Assembly (NCBI GenBank): GCA_022393335.1
Contig: JAJEKB010020545.1
Location: 108,453-172,452, forward strand
From: Macrotrachela quadricornifera
Lineage: Eukaryota > Rotifera > Eurotatoria > Philodinida > Philodinidae
Reading direction: 5' to 3'
Length of the DNA stretch: 64,000 nt
Each line of letters begins with the position of its first letter. Within the stretch, counting starts at the first letter, position 1. Under the pieces are notes generated by a model. The model worked only from the letters and a program-made list of their open reading frames with translations, made no database searches and had not been told where the DNA came from. Below, piece after piece: positions 1 to 11,870 of the stretch. A program made the position numbers and the translations under genes.

Positions 1-2
1 AT

Positions 3-1001
3 GATAAAAACATCAATATAAATGATATTAATTCACAACATATTGACACCATTTCACAAAATATATCAATTGATAAATTGAGTAACACAATAACTAAAGC
101 AACACATGGTAGAATTCAAAGAAAGAATAAATATCTATTGGATAATATTCAGTTGACTGGCAATAAAAGATATGGAATTGCTAATGATACTATTAATAAT
201 AAAATGAATTCTTTGAATGATAAGCTTCTCAATACTAAAGAAATTAATAAAACAAGAAATGAACTTACAAATAATGAATATAAAGAATCATATGATGTAA
301 CCAACATAAATGCAATAAAAGACATTGAAATAATTGACAATAAGAATATCGACATAATCAAGGTTGTCTCACAAGATATTTTAACTGATAGATTGAATAT
401 TAAGAAAAGAAAATACAAATTTACAAAAAATAATAATAAACAACTGTATAATACAAATAATGAAGACAAAATGATGAATATCCAGGTAATCGATGATAAT
501 TCACTGAAAAAAGAAATAGATATAATGAATAATAATTTTGAAATTACTACCAGCATAAAAAATACGAATGGGGTTTCTATTATTGATGAAAAACAACAGA
601 ATCCATCATCAAATAATAATAAAATAATCAATAATATATTAAATAATTCACTTATTTTGAAAAAGAACATAATAAATAATGAACAAAGCACTGTTGACCT
701 TCATCTAAATAAATCAGTAACAAAACAACATTTTGACCAGAACAACGAGAATAATACTAATAAACAAGATAGTGATAATAGTTCAGCTATACTACAACAT
801 CAAACAGAAACTGGTCATACAATGGATTGGTGGAATAGTAAAATAATATGGAATGATAGAAACTCACACGCACTTCTAGTTAAAGAATCACTTTTAATCA
901 AAGCATTCCAACCTGATCTCAATAGGACTACACACTCAACTCCTTTATATGTATTTCCTGAAGGCTTACCTACTTATTTATTACCCGATCCAGATAATTG
1001 A
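3..1001 (+). CDS. Asn-rich ORF ending in the C-terminal half of a Penelope-type GIY-YIG endonuclease (partial)
   Basis: The frame is open from the left edge of the window to the TGA at 999-1001, so the 5' end is missing. About the first 240 codons are rich in Asn, Ile and Lys with no recognisable fold. The last 75 residues read like the end of the GIY-YIG nuclease of Penelope-like retroelements: ETGHTMDW (ETGH-x-x-D/N-W type), then a KESLLIK helix carrying the family's metal-binding Glu, then PDLNR, then a short LYVFPEG tail. The GIY and YIG half of the domain, normally just upstream, is not visible, and the Asn-rich stretch sits in its place. It may be an insertion, a fusion, or a decayed element. 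An antisense hydrophobic ORF over 149-691 is only its reverse complement. The domain end is a confident call; the rest is not. Confidence 0.6.
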   Translation, partial: DKNININDINSQHIDTISQNISIDKLSNTITKATHGRIQRKNKYLLDNIQLTGNKRYGIANDTINNKMNSLNDKLLNTKEINKTRNELTNNEYKESYDVTNINAIKDIEIIDNKNIDIIKVVSQDILTDRLNIKKRKYKFTKNNNKQLYNTNNEDKMMNIQVIDDNSLKKEIDIMNNNFEITTSIKNTNGVSIIDEKQQNPSSNNNKIINNILNNSLILKKNIINNEQSTVDLHLNKSVTKQHFDQNNENNTNKQDSDNSSAILQHQTETGHTMDWWNSKIIWNDRNSHALLVKESLLIKAFQPDLNRTTHSTPLYVFPEGLPTYLLPDPDN

Positions 1002-1410
1002 TTCTTATTAATAATAACTTATATTGTTGTTTCACTCGATGTTATTCTTTCTTGGTTTCTTTTATTCTAAATTTAATCCTTATTTTCTTTATATACTTAC
1101 TTATAAATATGATATTGTCGTTCTTTCTCTCTGTCGACATATTATTTCTCACGCTGTTCTTCTTCTCTTTCCTGTTCTGCATATACATATATATTTGGTT
1201 AATATACTTCCTCCAACTTTTCTTTTTAACATAATTGTCAATTAAACGTTCTTGTCAATATTGTAAAATAGCGTCATCTAACTTGTACATTAAGTTGTGT
1301 TTCTTGAATAATGACCTTTTAACAGAGTCGAAACGTCGAAAATAAAATTAGTTAAGTAAAAACAATTTTATTTAATTTTTATTTATTTTTTTAATAAAAA
1401 AAAAAAAAAA
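1002..1410 (+). mobile_element. 3' tail of the Penelope-like element, with a GAAACGTCGAAA motif and poly-A tract
   Basis: AT-rich noncoding DNA follows the endonuclease stop codon. At 1327-1342 it carries GTCGAAACGTCGAAAA, which resembles the conserved 3' portion of hammerhead-like motifs known from Penelope-like elements. An uninterrupted run of A occupies about 1395-1410 and is a plausible element end. The CUGANGA part of a hammerhead core is not intact: the corresponding stretch upstream reads TTGAATAATGA. Element borders and any target duplication cannot be fixed from here. Confidence 0.35.
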
Positions 1411-2089
1411 TGATTCTACAAGCCGCTGTTATATATATTTATTTACTTAAAGTATTGCCCTTAACAATCTCCAAAGTCAAAAATTATTTTCAAGAAGGCA
1501 TTTCAAATACTTTCCATTACAATACTAATAGGTCGATTTAGTAAATCTATCTTAAAGGAGACACAACTGATTCCGGGATTCCATAGGATTCCGCTGGTAA
1601 TGGTCTTGATTTCAAGCATCCAGTGGAAAATTTTAGGATTAAATCTGGCAAATCCTGTAATGATAATCAAGATTATTAATCCGATTATTCTGCACCATCA
1701 TTGAGATTATAATATACTAAGTAGAAAATAATATTTTGCCAGGGAGGTACTTCTCTAAATTCAAATAGGTAAATAATGAATTTTATACCAAACGAAAGCT
1801 CGTCAAAAACGGAATTTACTGGTACTAAATAGTAAGAGTTATGAAAACTTTTTAATGTCGAATCTAAGGTAGATTTAGAAATTTTCTACTGTTTTTAGAG
1901 TAGAAAATAAAGACGTCAGTACTTGTAAAATGGAATGCGATTTTTCTCTTGAATGTTTTTACATGATTCGATAGAGCTTGTCGAGCTATATAAGACTGCA
2001 TATATTAAAAAATTTAAGTCATTTTTTCTTATAAAAATTTTAAAAATGAGATGACACAATTATATTAGTAATTAATGGAAATAGATTTT
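1411..2089. other. No gene seen
   Basis: AT-rich, with stops in all frames and no recognisable domain, RNA gene or repeat. Confidence 0.5.
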
Positions 2090-2570
2090 CTTTCAGAAAA
2101 CCTGATCAACCCATTAAAAACTTGATTGATCTTTGTCTCTATCCGCTGAAATCGATTAACTTTCATTAACTTCCTAAAATTCTCAGTATTCCATTAAGAG
2201 TCTAAACGGTTTTAATTAGCTTCAATACAAACCGATTAGATTTTCTCTGAAATAATTATAAAAAGAGTTTAAATGTGTCAATTTTCAATTAAATTAAAGA
2301 TAGTAATCGATTTTGTTCTTTCAAACTCAATTAAAATCGATTTTACTCGTAGAAGCCAAAATAATCGATCAAAAAGCTACTTGATTTTAATTGTTGTTTT
2401 TCTTCTAACTAATTAAAATCAACTTCTTCAACCAAAATCAGAATAATTGATTAAAAGTGTAACAAAAAGTATTCTATTTTAAAATACTGCCATCATAATC
2501 TATTGAAACTGATTTTGTGTGAAAAAATTATAATAATCAATTAAAGTTCTAATCGATTTTAATGCGCTGC
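2090..2570. repeat. Degenerate ATCGATT/TTAATCGATT-rich stretch
   Basis: Variants of AATCGATT and AATCGATTTTAATT recur many times over about 480 bases (near 2150, 2230, 2310, 2335, 2370, 2550). The period is irregular, so this is either an old decayed tandem repeat or a low-complexity tract. No coding potential is visible. Confidence 0.4.
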
Positions 2571-2649
2571 ATTATTCGTTCGTTAAAATGTGGTGTCCGC
2601 CTTAGTAACAGTATAGCCGATAAAACATCTATTCGATATCAACAATGAT

Positions 2650-2885
2650 CTTTTCATAGAAAATTAGCCTTCACTTTAAAAAAAAAGGTGCTTTACGAAA
2701 CCAAAAAAGGATCTTAAGATAGGTACAATTTCAGAACCATGTTTTTGATTCCGTACAAAGAAGATTATGTATGAATCCTTTTCTGAACAAGTTGAATCAA
2801 GGTTTCGTATCACAAGTTTCGTACAAAAACCCTTTTTTTGAGAATTATGACGAAGGTTTTGCACAGGTGCTGTCACATCGAACCT
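2650..2885. repeat. Fragment related to the TACGAAAC fold-back family
   Basis: Motifs such as TTACGAAACC, CCGTACAAAG, GGTTTCGTATC and GTTTCGTACAAAAACC recur here in both orientations. They are the same building blocks as in the fold-back element at 37433-38144, which suggests a decayed relative. Confidence 0.4.
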
Positions 2886-3004
2886 TGATTATATATCTAA
2901 CCTTTTAATTGTAGGCGACGTATATATAGACGTGTGCACACGTACTTGATACGTCGTTTACAGTTAGAAGATGAAGCCAAATGTCTAATGTATATCGACT
3001 ACCA

Positions 3005-3475
3005 CAATCAATCTATAAAGAAAACAAATTAAACTTAGTTATTCTGTAAGCAGAAACTCACCCGATGACTTGAATCTTTGGATTAATCTATAATAGAACA
3101 GTAAATATATAGTTAGTGTACTTTATAAGATCAAACTTTCTCTCACTTTGATATTTAAATCAACCTGTAACAAACAAATAGATATATTCAGTTCTTTTAG
3201 AAAATTAAACTTACTTCATCATTTTGATATTTGAATGAATCGTAGATAGAGATATAAATCGGTTGATTTTATTAAAAAAGAATCACTCTTCTGATTTTGA
3301 TATTGAATCAATTTATAATGAGAGAAGTCAATCTATGTTATTTTACATAATAAAAACCTTCCGAATGGATGTTTGGATAAATCTATAACAGAAAAAGGAT
3401 TAATTTAATCTATAGAATCAAACTTACGCGTGATCTTGTTTTGTTAATCAATCTATAACAAAGAATTCGTCGGAA
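3005..3475. repeat. Degenerate tandem repeat, about six units of roughly 70-80 bases
   Basis: Units share a TCAAACTT-like start, a TTTTGATATTTGAATC-like middle and an AATCTATAACAGA-like end. Recognisable copies begin near 3030, 3128, 3205, 3280, 3352 and 3415. Divergence between copies is high. No coding frame runs through it. Confidence 0.45.
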
Positions 3476-4203
3476 AAAACATATTTTGCTCTAGAAACTT
3501 GCAGATCAAGTCATCCAATCTACATTAACCAAGATTTAATTAAGCGAATTAATTAAATGAGATAAGCGGTTATGTATAATAAATTTTTACCTATTCAATT
3601 CTTTTGAGCAATGAAGATGGTTACTCAAAACATACGAATGCTTGTAGAAAGACATTTATTCTTGTCTCTGTGTGGGAGTGGGAAGTTACCAGAATAGACA
3701 TAGTTTCCCCAAAGTTTCCGACAGGTTCCGCATGATGGAATGCTTGACCTGAGTACAGATAAGTTGTTTTTGAAATATTAGAAGTCTTTACTCAAAAGCT
3801 GTAAAAGTTGAAATTTATACTTAACTTTTTATGCTCTTTCAAACTAGCTAACTTATTTCAAAGTCTAAAATATTTCGGCAATCAATCCCTACTATTTTAG
3901 GTCGCGGTCTCGTGGATCATCTCTTAAATATTCAAAGAATTTTCTGAACACATACTTTGATAAAGACGTCGTCGATTTAAGATAAAAATAAATCGAATAT
4001 GATAATTAAATCTCGATAAATCCCAAGAAAAAAAATCTCAACAAATAAAGCATAGAAGCTGCTAGTATAAAAAGGTCTTATTTATGATTTACAGATCATT
4101 AGAATAGACATTCCCATTACAATCTCAACAACTAGATGCTTTCCTGACGCAACGACGAACTCGCGACCAGTGTCCTTCACAACTTACACTCAACCTCCTT
4201 CAT
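3476..4203. other. No gene seen; possible TATA box at 4066-4074
   Basis: Noncoding DNA. TATAAAAAG at 4066-4074 lies about 530 bases upstream of the B-box gene start and could be a core promoter only if that gene has a long or spliced 5' UTR. Confidence 0.3.
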
Positions 4204-4224
4204 CACCCTCACACCCTCACCCTC
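4204..4224 (-). repeat. Short GTGAGGG-type telomere-like tract
   Basis: On the minus strand this reads as alternating GAGGGT and GTGAGGGTG units. The same motif occurs at 22799-22820 and 38184-38210 on the plus strand. It resembles G-rich telomeric repeats but is far too short to be a telomere. Confidence 0.4.
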
Positions 4225-4600
4225 TTTTCAATAAAAAAGTATCTTTTGACTGTACATGAAAAAAAACTTTTCTATAAATAAATTTTTAATCAGTTTTAAA
4301 GAAATCGAATTCAATTTTAAGTTAATAAAATGTTTATGTTTTCTCTTTATTTTTGTATCAAAAATGAAGATAAAACAAAGTCAAGCTCGATTGCCAAATT
4401 TTTCTATAACTGAATTTTTTTTATTGTTTTACTTCGCACCGATGTTTATTGATATTGACTCATTGTATTATCACGTTTGTTATTAACACAATCAAATAAG
4501 ACATTCTTATCTTCTTCTTTTCTTTTTTTTAAACTTTTGTTTCACACTTTCAGTCTTCAATAGACATACAGATATTATTACTAAAAGAAAAATTTGATAC

Positions 4601-5176
4601 ATGGCAACAGAAGCTGGTAAAGTTCAATGTGTTACATGTGGCAAAGAAAGACGTACAGTTAAATGCGAAGGTTGTTCGCAAATGTTTTGTTATATTCATT
4701 TGCCAGCTCATCATCAAGAACTAAGTCAACAATTAGATGAAATTGAGCAGAATCATGATCTTTTTAGGCAAACACTAACTGAACAAATAGCTCATTCTCA
4801 ACAACATTCATTAATCAAACAAATTGATCAATGGGAAAGAGATTCAATACAAAAAATTAAACAAACAGCAGAAAAATGTCGACAAGAATTATCTTATCAT
4901 ATAACAAAACATAATACTCAAATAGAAGTTAATTTAGCCATGTTAACTGATCAATTGAAGCATATTCGTCAAGAACAAGATTTCAATGAAATAGACTTAA
5001 GACAATTGAAAGAAAAATTAGCACAGTTATCAGAAGAATTTTCTCAAGCACCTCATGTCTCAATTCAGCAAGATTCTGCATACCTTGTGAAGAAAATTTC
5101 TGTCGCTGTTTCTTCTAGTAAGTGTCTTAATTATATATCTGAATTGATCAGACAATTAATTTATAGAAAAAGATGA
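4601..5176 (+). CDS. B-box-type zinc finger plus coiled-coil protein
   Basis: The ATG at 4601 opens a 191-residue frame. Residues 10-38 hold a zinc-binding pattern C10-x2-C13-x8-C22-x2-C25-x4-C30-x2-H33-x3-H37/H38, like a B-box finger. Residues about 40-165 are Gln/Glu/Lys-rich with heptad-like spacing, typical of the coiled coil that follows B-boxes in TRIM-like proteins. No RING lies before it and no NHL, SPRY or other C-terminal domain is visible. A good splice donor (GTAAGTG) occurs at 5118, so the last 19 or so codons may be intron read-through, with a further exon that I could not identify. The role is unknown; oligomerisation and scaffolding are usual for this architecture. Confidence 0.7.
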   Translation: MATEAGKVQCVTCGKERRTVKCEGCSQMFCYIHLPAHHQELSQQLDEIEQNHDLFRQTLTEQIAHSQQHSLIKQIDQWERDSIQKIKQTAEKCRQELSYHITKHNTQIEVNLAMLTDQLKHIRQEQDFNEIDLRQLKEKLAQLSEEFSQAPHVSIQQDSAYLVKKISVAVSSSKCLNYISELIRQLIYRKR

Positions 5177-6700
5177 AATCTTTTTGATGATTTATCTAAA
5201 ACTTCATAAGAGAAACGATTGGATTTGTCAAGAAGTTTTATTAGAGATTATTCTCTATGAAATTTTTACATAAAAATGATGTAGATCGATATCTAAAGTC
5301 GGAAGAAACATGTTATATAGTAAAGTATATGCGCTATAGATAGATATGAGATCTGTTTGTATGGCCATAGATTGTATTGAAACATGTCTTCAATCGTACA
5401 GCTAACGATGATATTTCACTATTTGATTATTATCATTCTTAGGACAAGGTTTGGCAGAAACGAGGTAATTGGGTTGAGGGAAATTTGAGATTCAGTTGTC
5501 TCAAAACAAACACCTTCTAGAGAGAGGCATTAACCCAAAATATCAGCTTCATCCAAACGATTTTTGCTGAATAATGGGGTATGCACCAATAATAGATCTC
5601 CTAGAGTTACAAGAAAAAAATATTCATTTTTTCGTACATTTTCAGATAGTACAAAAAAATCTGATAAGCTCTCTGTTTTAAGACAAATAAATAAAAAGAT
5701 CTTCAGTTATACTATCTGCTATTCTGATGGACCCACTGTTAACCCTTTACCTCCTCCCCGTCCCCCCCCCCCACAATGTCCACCCCAATGGATATTGGTA
5801 TATGCAGTACTGAAAAAAAGTAGAGCATATAATCCAAAGCGAACTTTATATAGGTTGCAAATAACTCCATACGCTCTCGATTGGTAATTTAATAAAACCT
5901 TTTCCAATAGCGTATGTTCGAGCTAGTTAAAATAGAAAGTGTAAATTTTTCAATTGCTCCATCTTTCTTTCAGAACCCAGCATTAGCAAAGCCTCTGAAT
6001 ACTTTTTTTGACCTTGGAACTGATATCTACAAGCTAGATACTCATCAATTGTACAAAGTACTTTATAAAAATGATGAGTGGGATAATAAATTAGAATTCT
6101 CATGAATTTGTAATGTCTACCCCAATGGACGTTGGAATGGAGTGGCATGAAAATGGTCTTTTTTCAGTAAACGGCACTACTCATGTATACACATAGAAAC
6201 GATAATTTGAAGATTTAATTGTGCTTTCGACAAAAAGGAACATTAATTAGAGGATATCGGACATCCAACTCGGTCCCTTCTGAACTTTCGAACTAAACAG
6301 TTCTTCTCTTCAAGCGATAAAAAGAAAAGTCCAGCATTGATGATAACTTCAGTAAAAGTCATATAACGCACGATACCTCTTGTCTGTGATACTAAAAACA
6401 AATCATATGTGCGCGGCTTTAATCTAAATATGACAAACGGTCTAATGGTATGAATGACACCCTTCTCACTAAATTTACTATCAATCCTGTATATTTCCTT
6501 CAATTATCTGAACATACGGCTTCACAACTTCGAAAACTTCCAACAAAGCTGAAATGACGATGAATCTCTTGAGTATTAACAATATTTTTTTATAAGTATA
6601 AAACTATGAGAATGACCAATTTTAAGCCGTTACCTTCCAATGTTCATCCAGATGGACATTGCATTGTAGTCAGTATAAACAACTTTATGTTTTGACTGAT
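5177..6700. repeat. Noncoding region with dispersed repeat copies around 5790, 6113 and 6639
   Basis: Three stretches share an ATGTCYACCCCAATGGAYRTTGG-like core (about 5787-5810, 6112-6134; a weaker match at 6639-6660). A C-rich tract at about 5750-5772 lies beside the first. Reverse-complemented, this tract resembles the G-rich tract at 56234-56275. No credible coding frame is present. Confidence 0.35.
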
Positions 6701-8512
6701 ATAGCATAAGCATACCGATGATTAACAGTCCTAAAATTAATGAATGGTTTACTTACAGTTCTCCGATAACTCTCTTGAAGAGTAAAGTGTTAAATAATTT
6801 TGTATATGGTTTTAAAAGAGATATGCAAAATGCATGAACTAACATAGTTTTTAGATAAACTAAAAAATCTCAGATGATCTTTCATAAGAAGACTATAAGT
6901 GAATGAAAAGGTTTCATAGATTCTAATAGTGATCACAGCATTTATCATTTGACTCACGATTAATGTTTCGATTTCTTGATCATTTATGGCATTTAAAAAA
7001 AGCTTATTATACTTAGATAATCTCATTTAATTATTAATTTCAGAAATTAATTTATAGTTATAAATATTGAATTTAAAAATAAATCGTTTCCAATTAAAAT
7101 ATTAATTTGAGGGAGTTAGAACAGTCCACTTTTCAAAAAATAAAGCCAGTTTTAAATCATTATTAGTGAGAACATTCTTCTTTGATCATAGCTTGTTTTT
7201 GATCTATTTTATCTTGTAATATACTATGTTTTTCTCAGATTTATTTAAACATGACTAGAACAAGCGACTATTAATGCTTTTAGAATCACTAAAAAGGGAG
7301 TATAATTAATTCTTTTTTCGAATAAGCTGACCTTAAGAGATTATAGCTTCCAGTTGTTTCATTTTGGATTGGCTAGCAGCTGAAAAATTAATTATGAACA
7401 AGTTTTTCTATTGTTTTCACTCATATACTATGTAGCTTAGTTTTGATTATCATTTTAAGATGTGAAAATATTGGAAGTAGATATTGAATTATATATATAA
7501 AAGACTTTAGACTATGCTAAATAAGGAATACTACTTAAAATGAAGAATTACTCGAAAGATTCCGATTATCTTCATATCACTAATTCTATTTCTGTAACAA
7601 TGAATATTATCGATGTATGCAAATATTATGAAGTGGATCAAAATATTTTCTCAAAAAGGTGACGTTATAATTTCATATAGCGTGCATAAGATATTTTATA
7701 CTCAATAAATGCGTGTCAAAGATAGGATTAACCAGTATTAAATAATAAAGGTTATGGCAACTTCCCCATGTGAAACTAAAGAAATTCCAACATTTGATGC
7801 TCCATCAGCGTAGAAAACTTTCTTTCATAAGTGAGCTAGACTAGATCTTCTAGAACTAATGCAATCGATCTCTATCTATATAAGATAAATGTACAGATTC
7901 AGTTGTAAAAATAAAAAATTTTCTCAAAGGACAAGTATTTTTCAAAAAATTTTCCGCTTAGAAAAATAGAAAAAAGTGTTCTTGATTGCAACATAAGTAC
8001 TTATAAAAGGAGAACATGAAAAACGACCTATTAGTATTACATTAAAAATAACCCTGCCATAAAATATACTAAAATAATATTGATTATAGTAAATTACTAT
8101 ACAATGAACAACCTAAGAAAATGATAGTAAAAACATATAACAGCTATAATGAATCTGTAATCATCGAACTCGGTTTAAGTTCCTTCTCACATTTGAAGAC
8201 TATTATATTGTCTTGGAGTTTTTCACATAATCCTTCTTGAAGGGATCTTCTTATATAGATAGAGTTTTTGAGAGAGTTTTTGACAACTTTTTTATTTACG
8301 AAAAGTGTTTCATGTTTAAAAAGATGAGTTTCTATGAGATCTTTGTTATTTTGAATGCAACCTTTCGGTTCTCATATGAAGTGCTACTTGAAAGTTTAAA
8401 ACCGTTCAATGTTTGTATAAATCAATAAAATAAATACTACAATCTGCTGATCCGTCCTCTGGATTATTTTATAGGCAATAGCCTTCTGTTATGCGAGAGA
8501 AACTTTGCAAAC
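6701..8512. other. No gene seen upstream of the clathrin-like gene
   Basis: AT-rich sequence without long frames or recognisable motifs. The stretch before 8513 presumably holds the promoter and 5' UTR of the clathrin-like gene, but no clear TATA box was found. Confidence 0.45.
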
Positions 8513-9840
8513 ATGGTAGAAAAATTGCCGATCAAGTTTCAAGAACATCTACAAGTAAAGAATTCTATTACTTTCAATTAAGTCACGTACTATTTTTTAT
8601 TTTAGTTACAAAATGTTGGTATCAATGTATCAAATACTGGTTTTAGTACACTCACAATGGAATCAGATAAATTTATCTGTGTCCGGGAAAGAGTTAATGA
8701 AACAGCTTTTGTTACTCTTGTTAATATGGCTGACCCAAATAATCCGTTTAGACGACCGATTACAGCTGATTCAGCCATTATGAATCCAGCCAGTAAAGCT
8801 ATTGCATTAAAAGGTAAATGAAAATAAACGTTTGTTTTTTATTGAAAAAATAATGTTCTAGCTGGTAAAACATTACAAATTTTTAATGTTGAATTACGTA
8901 GTCGAATGAAAACATATAATATGACTGAAGATTGTATTTTTTGGAAATGGATTAGTGTTAATACAATTGGTATTGTAACTGAAACATCAGTTTATCATTG
9001 GTCTATGGAAGGTGATAGTCAACCGGTTAAAATGTTTGATCGTCATCAGAGTTTACAAGGATGCCAAATAATGAATTATCGTATTGATGAATCCTTACAA
9101 TGGCTTCTTATTAATGGTAAGAGATTAATCTTAATTTTTTTTAATAAAACTTTGTTTACTTTTAGGTGTTCAAGCACAAGAAGGTCGTGTTGTTGGTCGT
9201 ATGCAACTTTACTCTGTTGAGCGTAAAGTTTCAGAACTAATTGAAGGGCATGCTGCTACATTTACACAATTTAATCTTGAAGGAAATAAAAAACCATCAA
9301 TAATTTTTTCATATGCTGTTCGTGGAGCACAAGGAGGAAAAGTAAATAGAAATACTTTTTTTATCTTATCTTTTTTCGTATTCTTATTTTTAGCTTCATA
9401 TTATTGAAGTTCGAACACCAGCAACAGAGAATCAACCATTCCAAAAGAAAGCTATTGATGTTCAATTTCCAGCTGAAGAACCAAATGCTTTTCCTGTTGA
9501 TATGCAGACATCAGCTAAATATGGTGTTATTTATTTACTTACTAAATATGGTTATATACACATATTTGATATTGAAAGTGGAACACTTATTTATACGAAT
9601 CGTATTAGTGCTGATACAATATTTGTCACAGCACCATATGAATCAACATCAGGCATTATTGGTGTTAATCGCAAAGGACAAGTAAAGAAAATTTTTCTTT
9701 GATAAAATAATACTTTTATTTATTTAAAGGTTTTATCGGTTAGTATTGATGAAGATACTATTGTTTCATATATACAAAATACTTTAGACAATGCAGATCT
9801 TGCTTATAAAATGTCGAAAAGATGTAATGTGAAAAATTGA
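8513..9840 (+). CDS. Clathrin heavy chain, terminal-domain-only (truncated) gene, six exons
   Basis: Exons are 8513-8554, 8606-8813, 8862-9116, 9166-9341, 9394-9681 and 9730-9840, all with GT-AG introns of 48-52 bases. They join in frame to 359 residues. The product follows the clathrin heavy chain N-terminus almost without gaps: [10 protein letters not shown] at the start, [74 protein letters not shown]-like [11 protein letters not shown] and [14 protein letters not shown]. This is the seven-bladed beta-propeller that binds adaptor clathrin-box motifs. Homology runs on through NADLAYKM and then stops at a TGA at 9838-9840, near residue 359 of a protein that is normally about 1,675 residues. 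The linker, legs, light-chain site and trimerisation domain are all missing. No donor site or further exon is visible downstream. Either it is a recently truncated copy or a free cargo-binding propeller. Confidence 0.88.
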
Positions 9841-11870
9841 AAAAGATTTGATTTTAATAAAATAAATCAATGAATTTATTTAGTTGGATGTCTATCAATT
9901 TATATTAGCAATATTAATAGAGCTTTCAGGGATAACTGTCTCATCATCAGTACTATTCCCTCGACTAAAGGGTGGGTCATATGAAAAAATCAGAATGAGT
10001 TTGTGGCGGGTTGGTGAAAGTTGAGCACGAGGAAATATGAGCACCGGAAGGTTGAGCACAAAACAATAAAGTTAACTTATACATAAGGTATACAAAGTGA
10101 AAATTGAACGTGAGGCTTCACAAGGTGAGACGAAATATTCAGAAACCGAAAGTCCAAGGAATTTAAGAGACACTTTGAGTATTCGACTTTCAAAGATCAT
10201 AACCTTTATTATTCTCTCTCCCTCTCTCACTTTTGCCATTCGATCTCTACCATTTCTGCTCTCTCTCTCCCTTTCTTTCGGTCTCTTTCCCCTTCATTTC
10301 TCTCGCTGCTTCACTTCCACGTAGCTCTAGGTCCCCCGTCTCTCCTCCCCTATCTCACTCTCTGCTTATCCTCCCTCTGTCTCAGTAATGTTACATGCCC
10401 CTAGAAGCCCTTCATTTTCGTTAAATTGTCGATTCCTGGATGATGGATACTGGTGAATAAAAACCATATGCGTTGATTTTATTTTTGTGCTTGTGTCCTC
10501 GTGCGCAACTATCTAGTTCCCTCTCCATATAATTTATCACCCCTGCAGACAGCTGATGATAAAAAAGTACAAGATTTCGGGTACACAGCAGTTGGAACCT
10601 CTTCATCTTAAGGAAAACGTCTCGTTGAAGTTCAGGATCAGAGTGTATCTTGTACTTTGTTTTTGAAGAAGGAATTTTCTTTGAATTGATCTGTTAGGAA
10701 ATGAAGATGTATAAGCTACTTTGAAAGGCATTGAATGTTGAATGAAATAGTTTTACAATTGCAGGTGCAGTGTTTTTTGAATCACAGACCATTTCCGGCT
10801 AAACTACTTTAATGATGATCGTGTGCAATAAGCACAAGTTAGCATGAGCCTAAATCGATCCCATTAGCTCATATCATACCCATTTTAAATGGATAAAGAT
10901 AAGCTACATGTAAATGCACCTACGTATAAAAAACCGCCGTTGGTGACACTCTCATGTTTTCCTCTACGAAAGGTATTCGTATTGATAGATAAAGCCACAA
11001 AAACATACTCATTGAACATTGATATCTTACGTGATGTATAAGATTCACGTTCAGTATTGTATAAATGAACCATGTGTCATACTATTGGAAATCGTTCGAA
11101 TATCATCATATCACTTTTTAACACAATATGGTAGACTTGAAAAACAATCTCTTGTAGATATACACATACAGTATATCACTTTATCGACTGTTAACATTCA
11201 CTACGATAATAAAATCATTCATATAATGCTGTTAAATAATTATCACAATAAATTATGCAAAGAAAAACTATTCTGTAAAGAGAAGCTTGTAGCAAACATT
11301 TTTTCAATAGATAATACTGTACGAGTCTTTTAAAGCTTTACATTTTCCAGTAAGAATCATTGTGTGCAGAAGTTTTCTGAAACAAAGTTCTAGTTAGATA
11401 GTTTAGAACCTTTAAAATATTATTAAAACAGTAGGTATTGAAAAGATTCCTTATAACATCTTAGACTCTTATAATATTTTTCGACTTATTTTAAAACCAT
11501 AGTCCTATGTATTGTTTCATGATGGCAATCAGATTTTAATAATATTCATCATGGTAATATGCACGAAAAAAGTGATAAACATTTAATATGAACTTGAATC
11601 GTATATACTTTATCCGTGTCATCGAGTCGTAATTTAAAATGTTTCTACAACCCAAAAAATAGATGTTTCAACGCGATATTCTAGAAAGCATGATCAACTA
11701 TACAATTTTTATATCATCATAGAAATGGAATTCGATAACATTGTTTAAATGAATAATGTAAAAATTAAAAACATTAATCAACTTTTAAGATTTGTTGATT
11801 TTTTTATAATTTTCTTACGATTACATCCTGTCGCTTAATTATGATAATTGAAATTCATTTTCATTAAATA
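9841..11870. other. No gene seen; pyrimidine-rich tract at about 10200-10390
   Basis: No remaining clathrin coding sequence follows the stop at 9840. About 10200-10390 is a strongly C/T-rich low-complexity tract (CTCTCTCCCTCTCTC type). Small frames on either strand show no family signature. Confidence 0.5.

Noticed and set aside
149..691. 180-residue hydrophobic frame on the minus strand
   Set aside because: It is the exact antisense of the Asn/Ile-rich frame at 3-1001; AAT/ATT codons reverse to Ile/Asn and Phe/Leu-rich frames by composition.
3005..3475. Considered as a CRISPR array
   Set aside because: The units have no short identical repeats with unique spacers, divergence is high, and the genome is eukaryotic.
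5719..5907. 62-residue Gly-rich minus-strand frame and the 107-residue Pro-rich frame opposite
   Set aside because: Both are translations of a homopolymer-like C tract inside a dispersed repeat.
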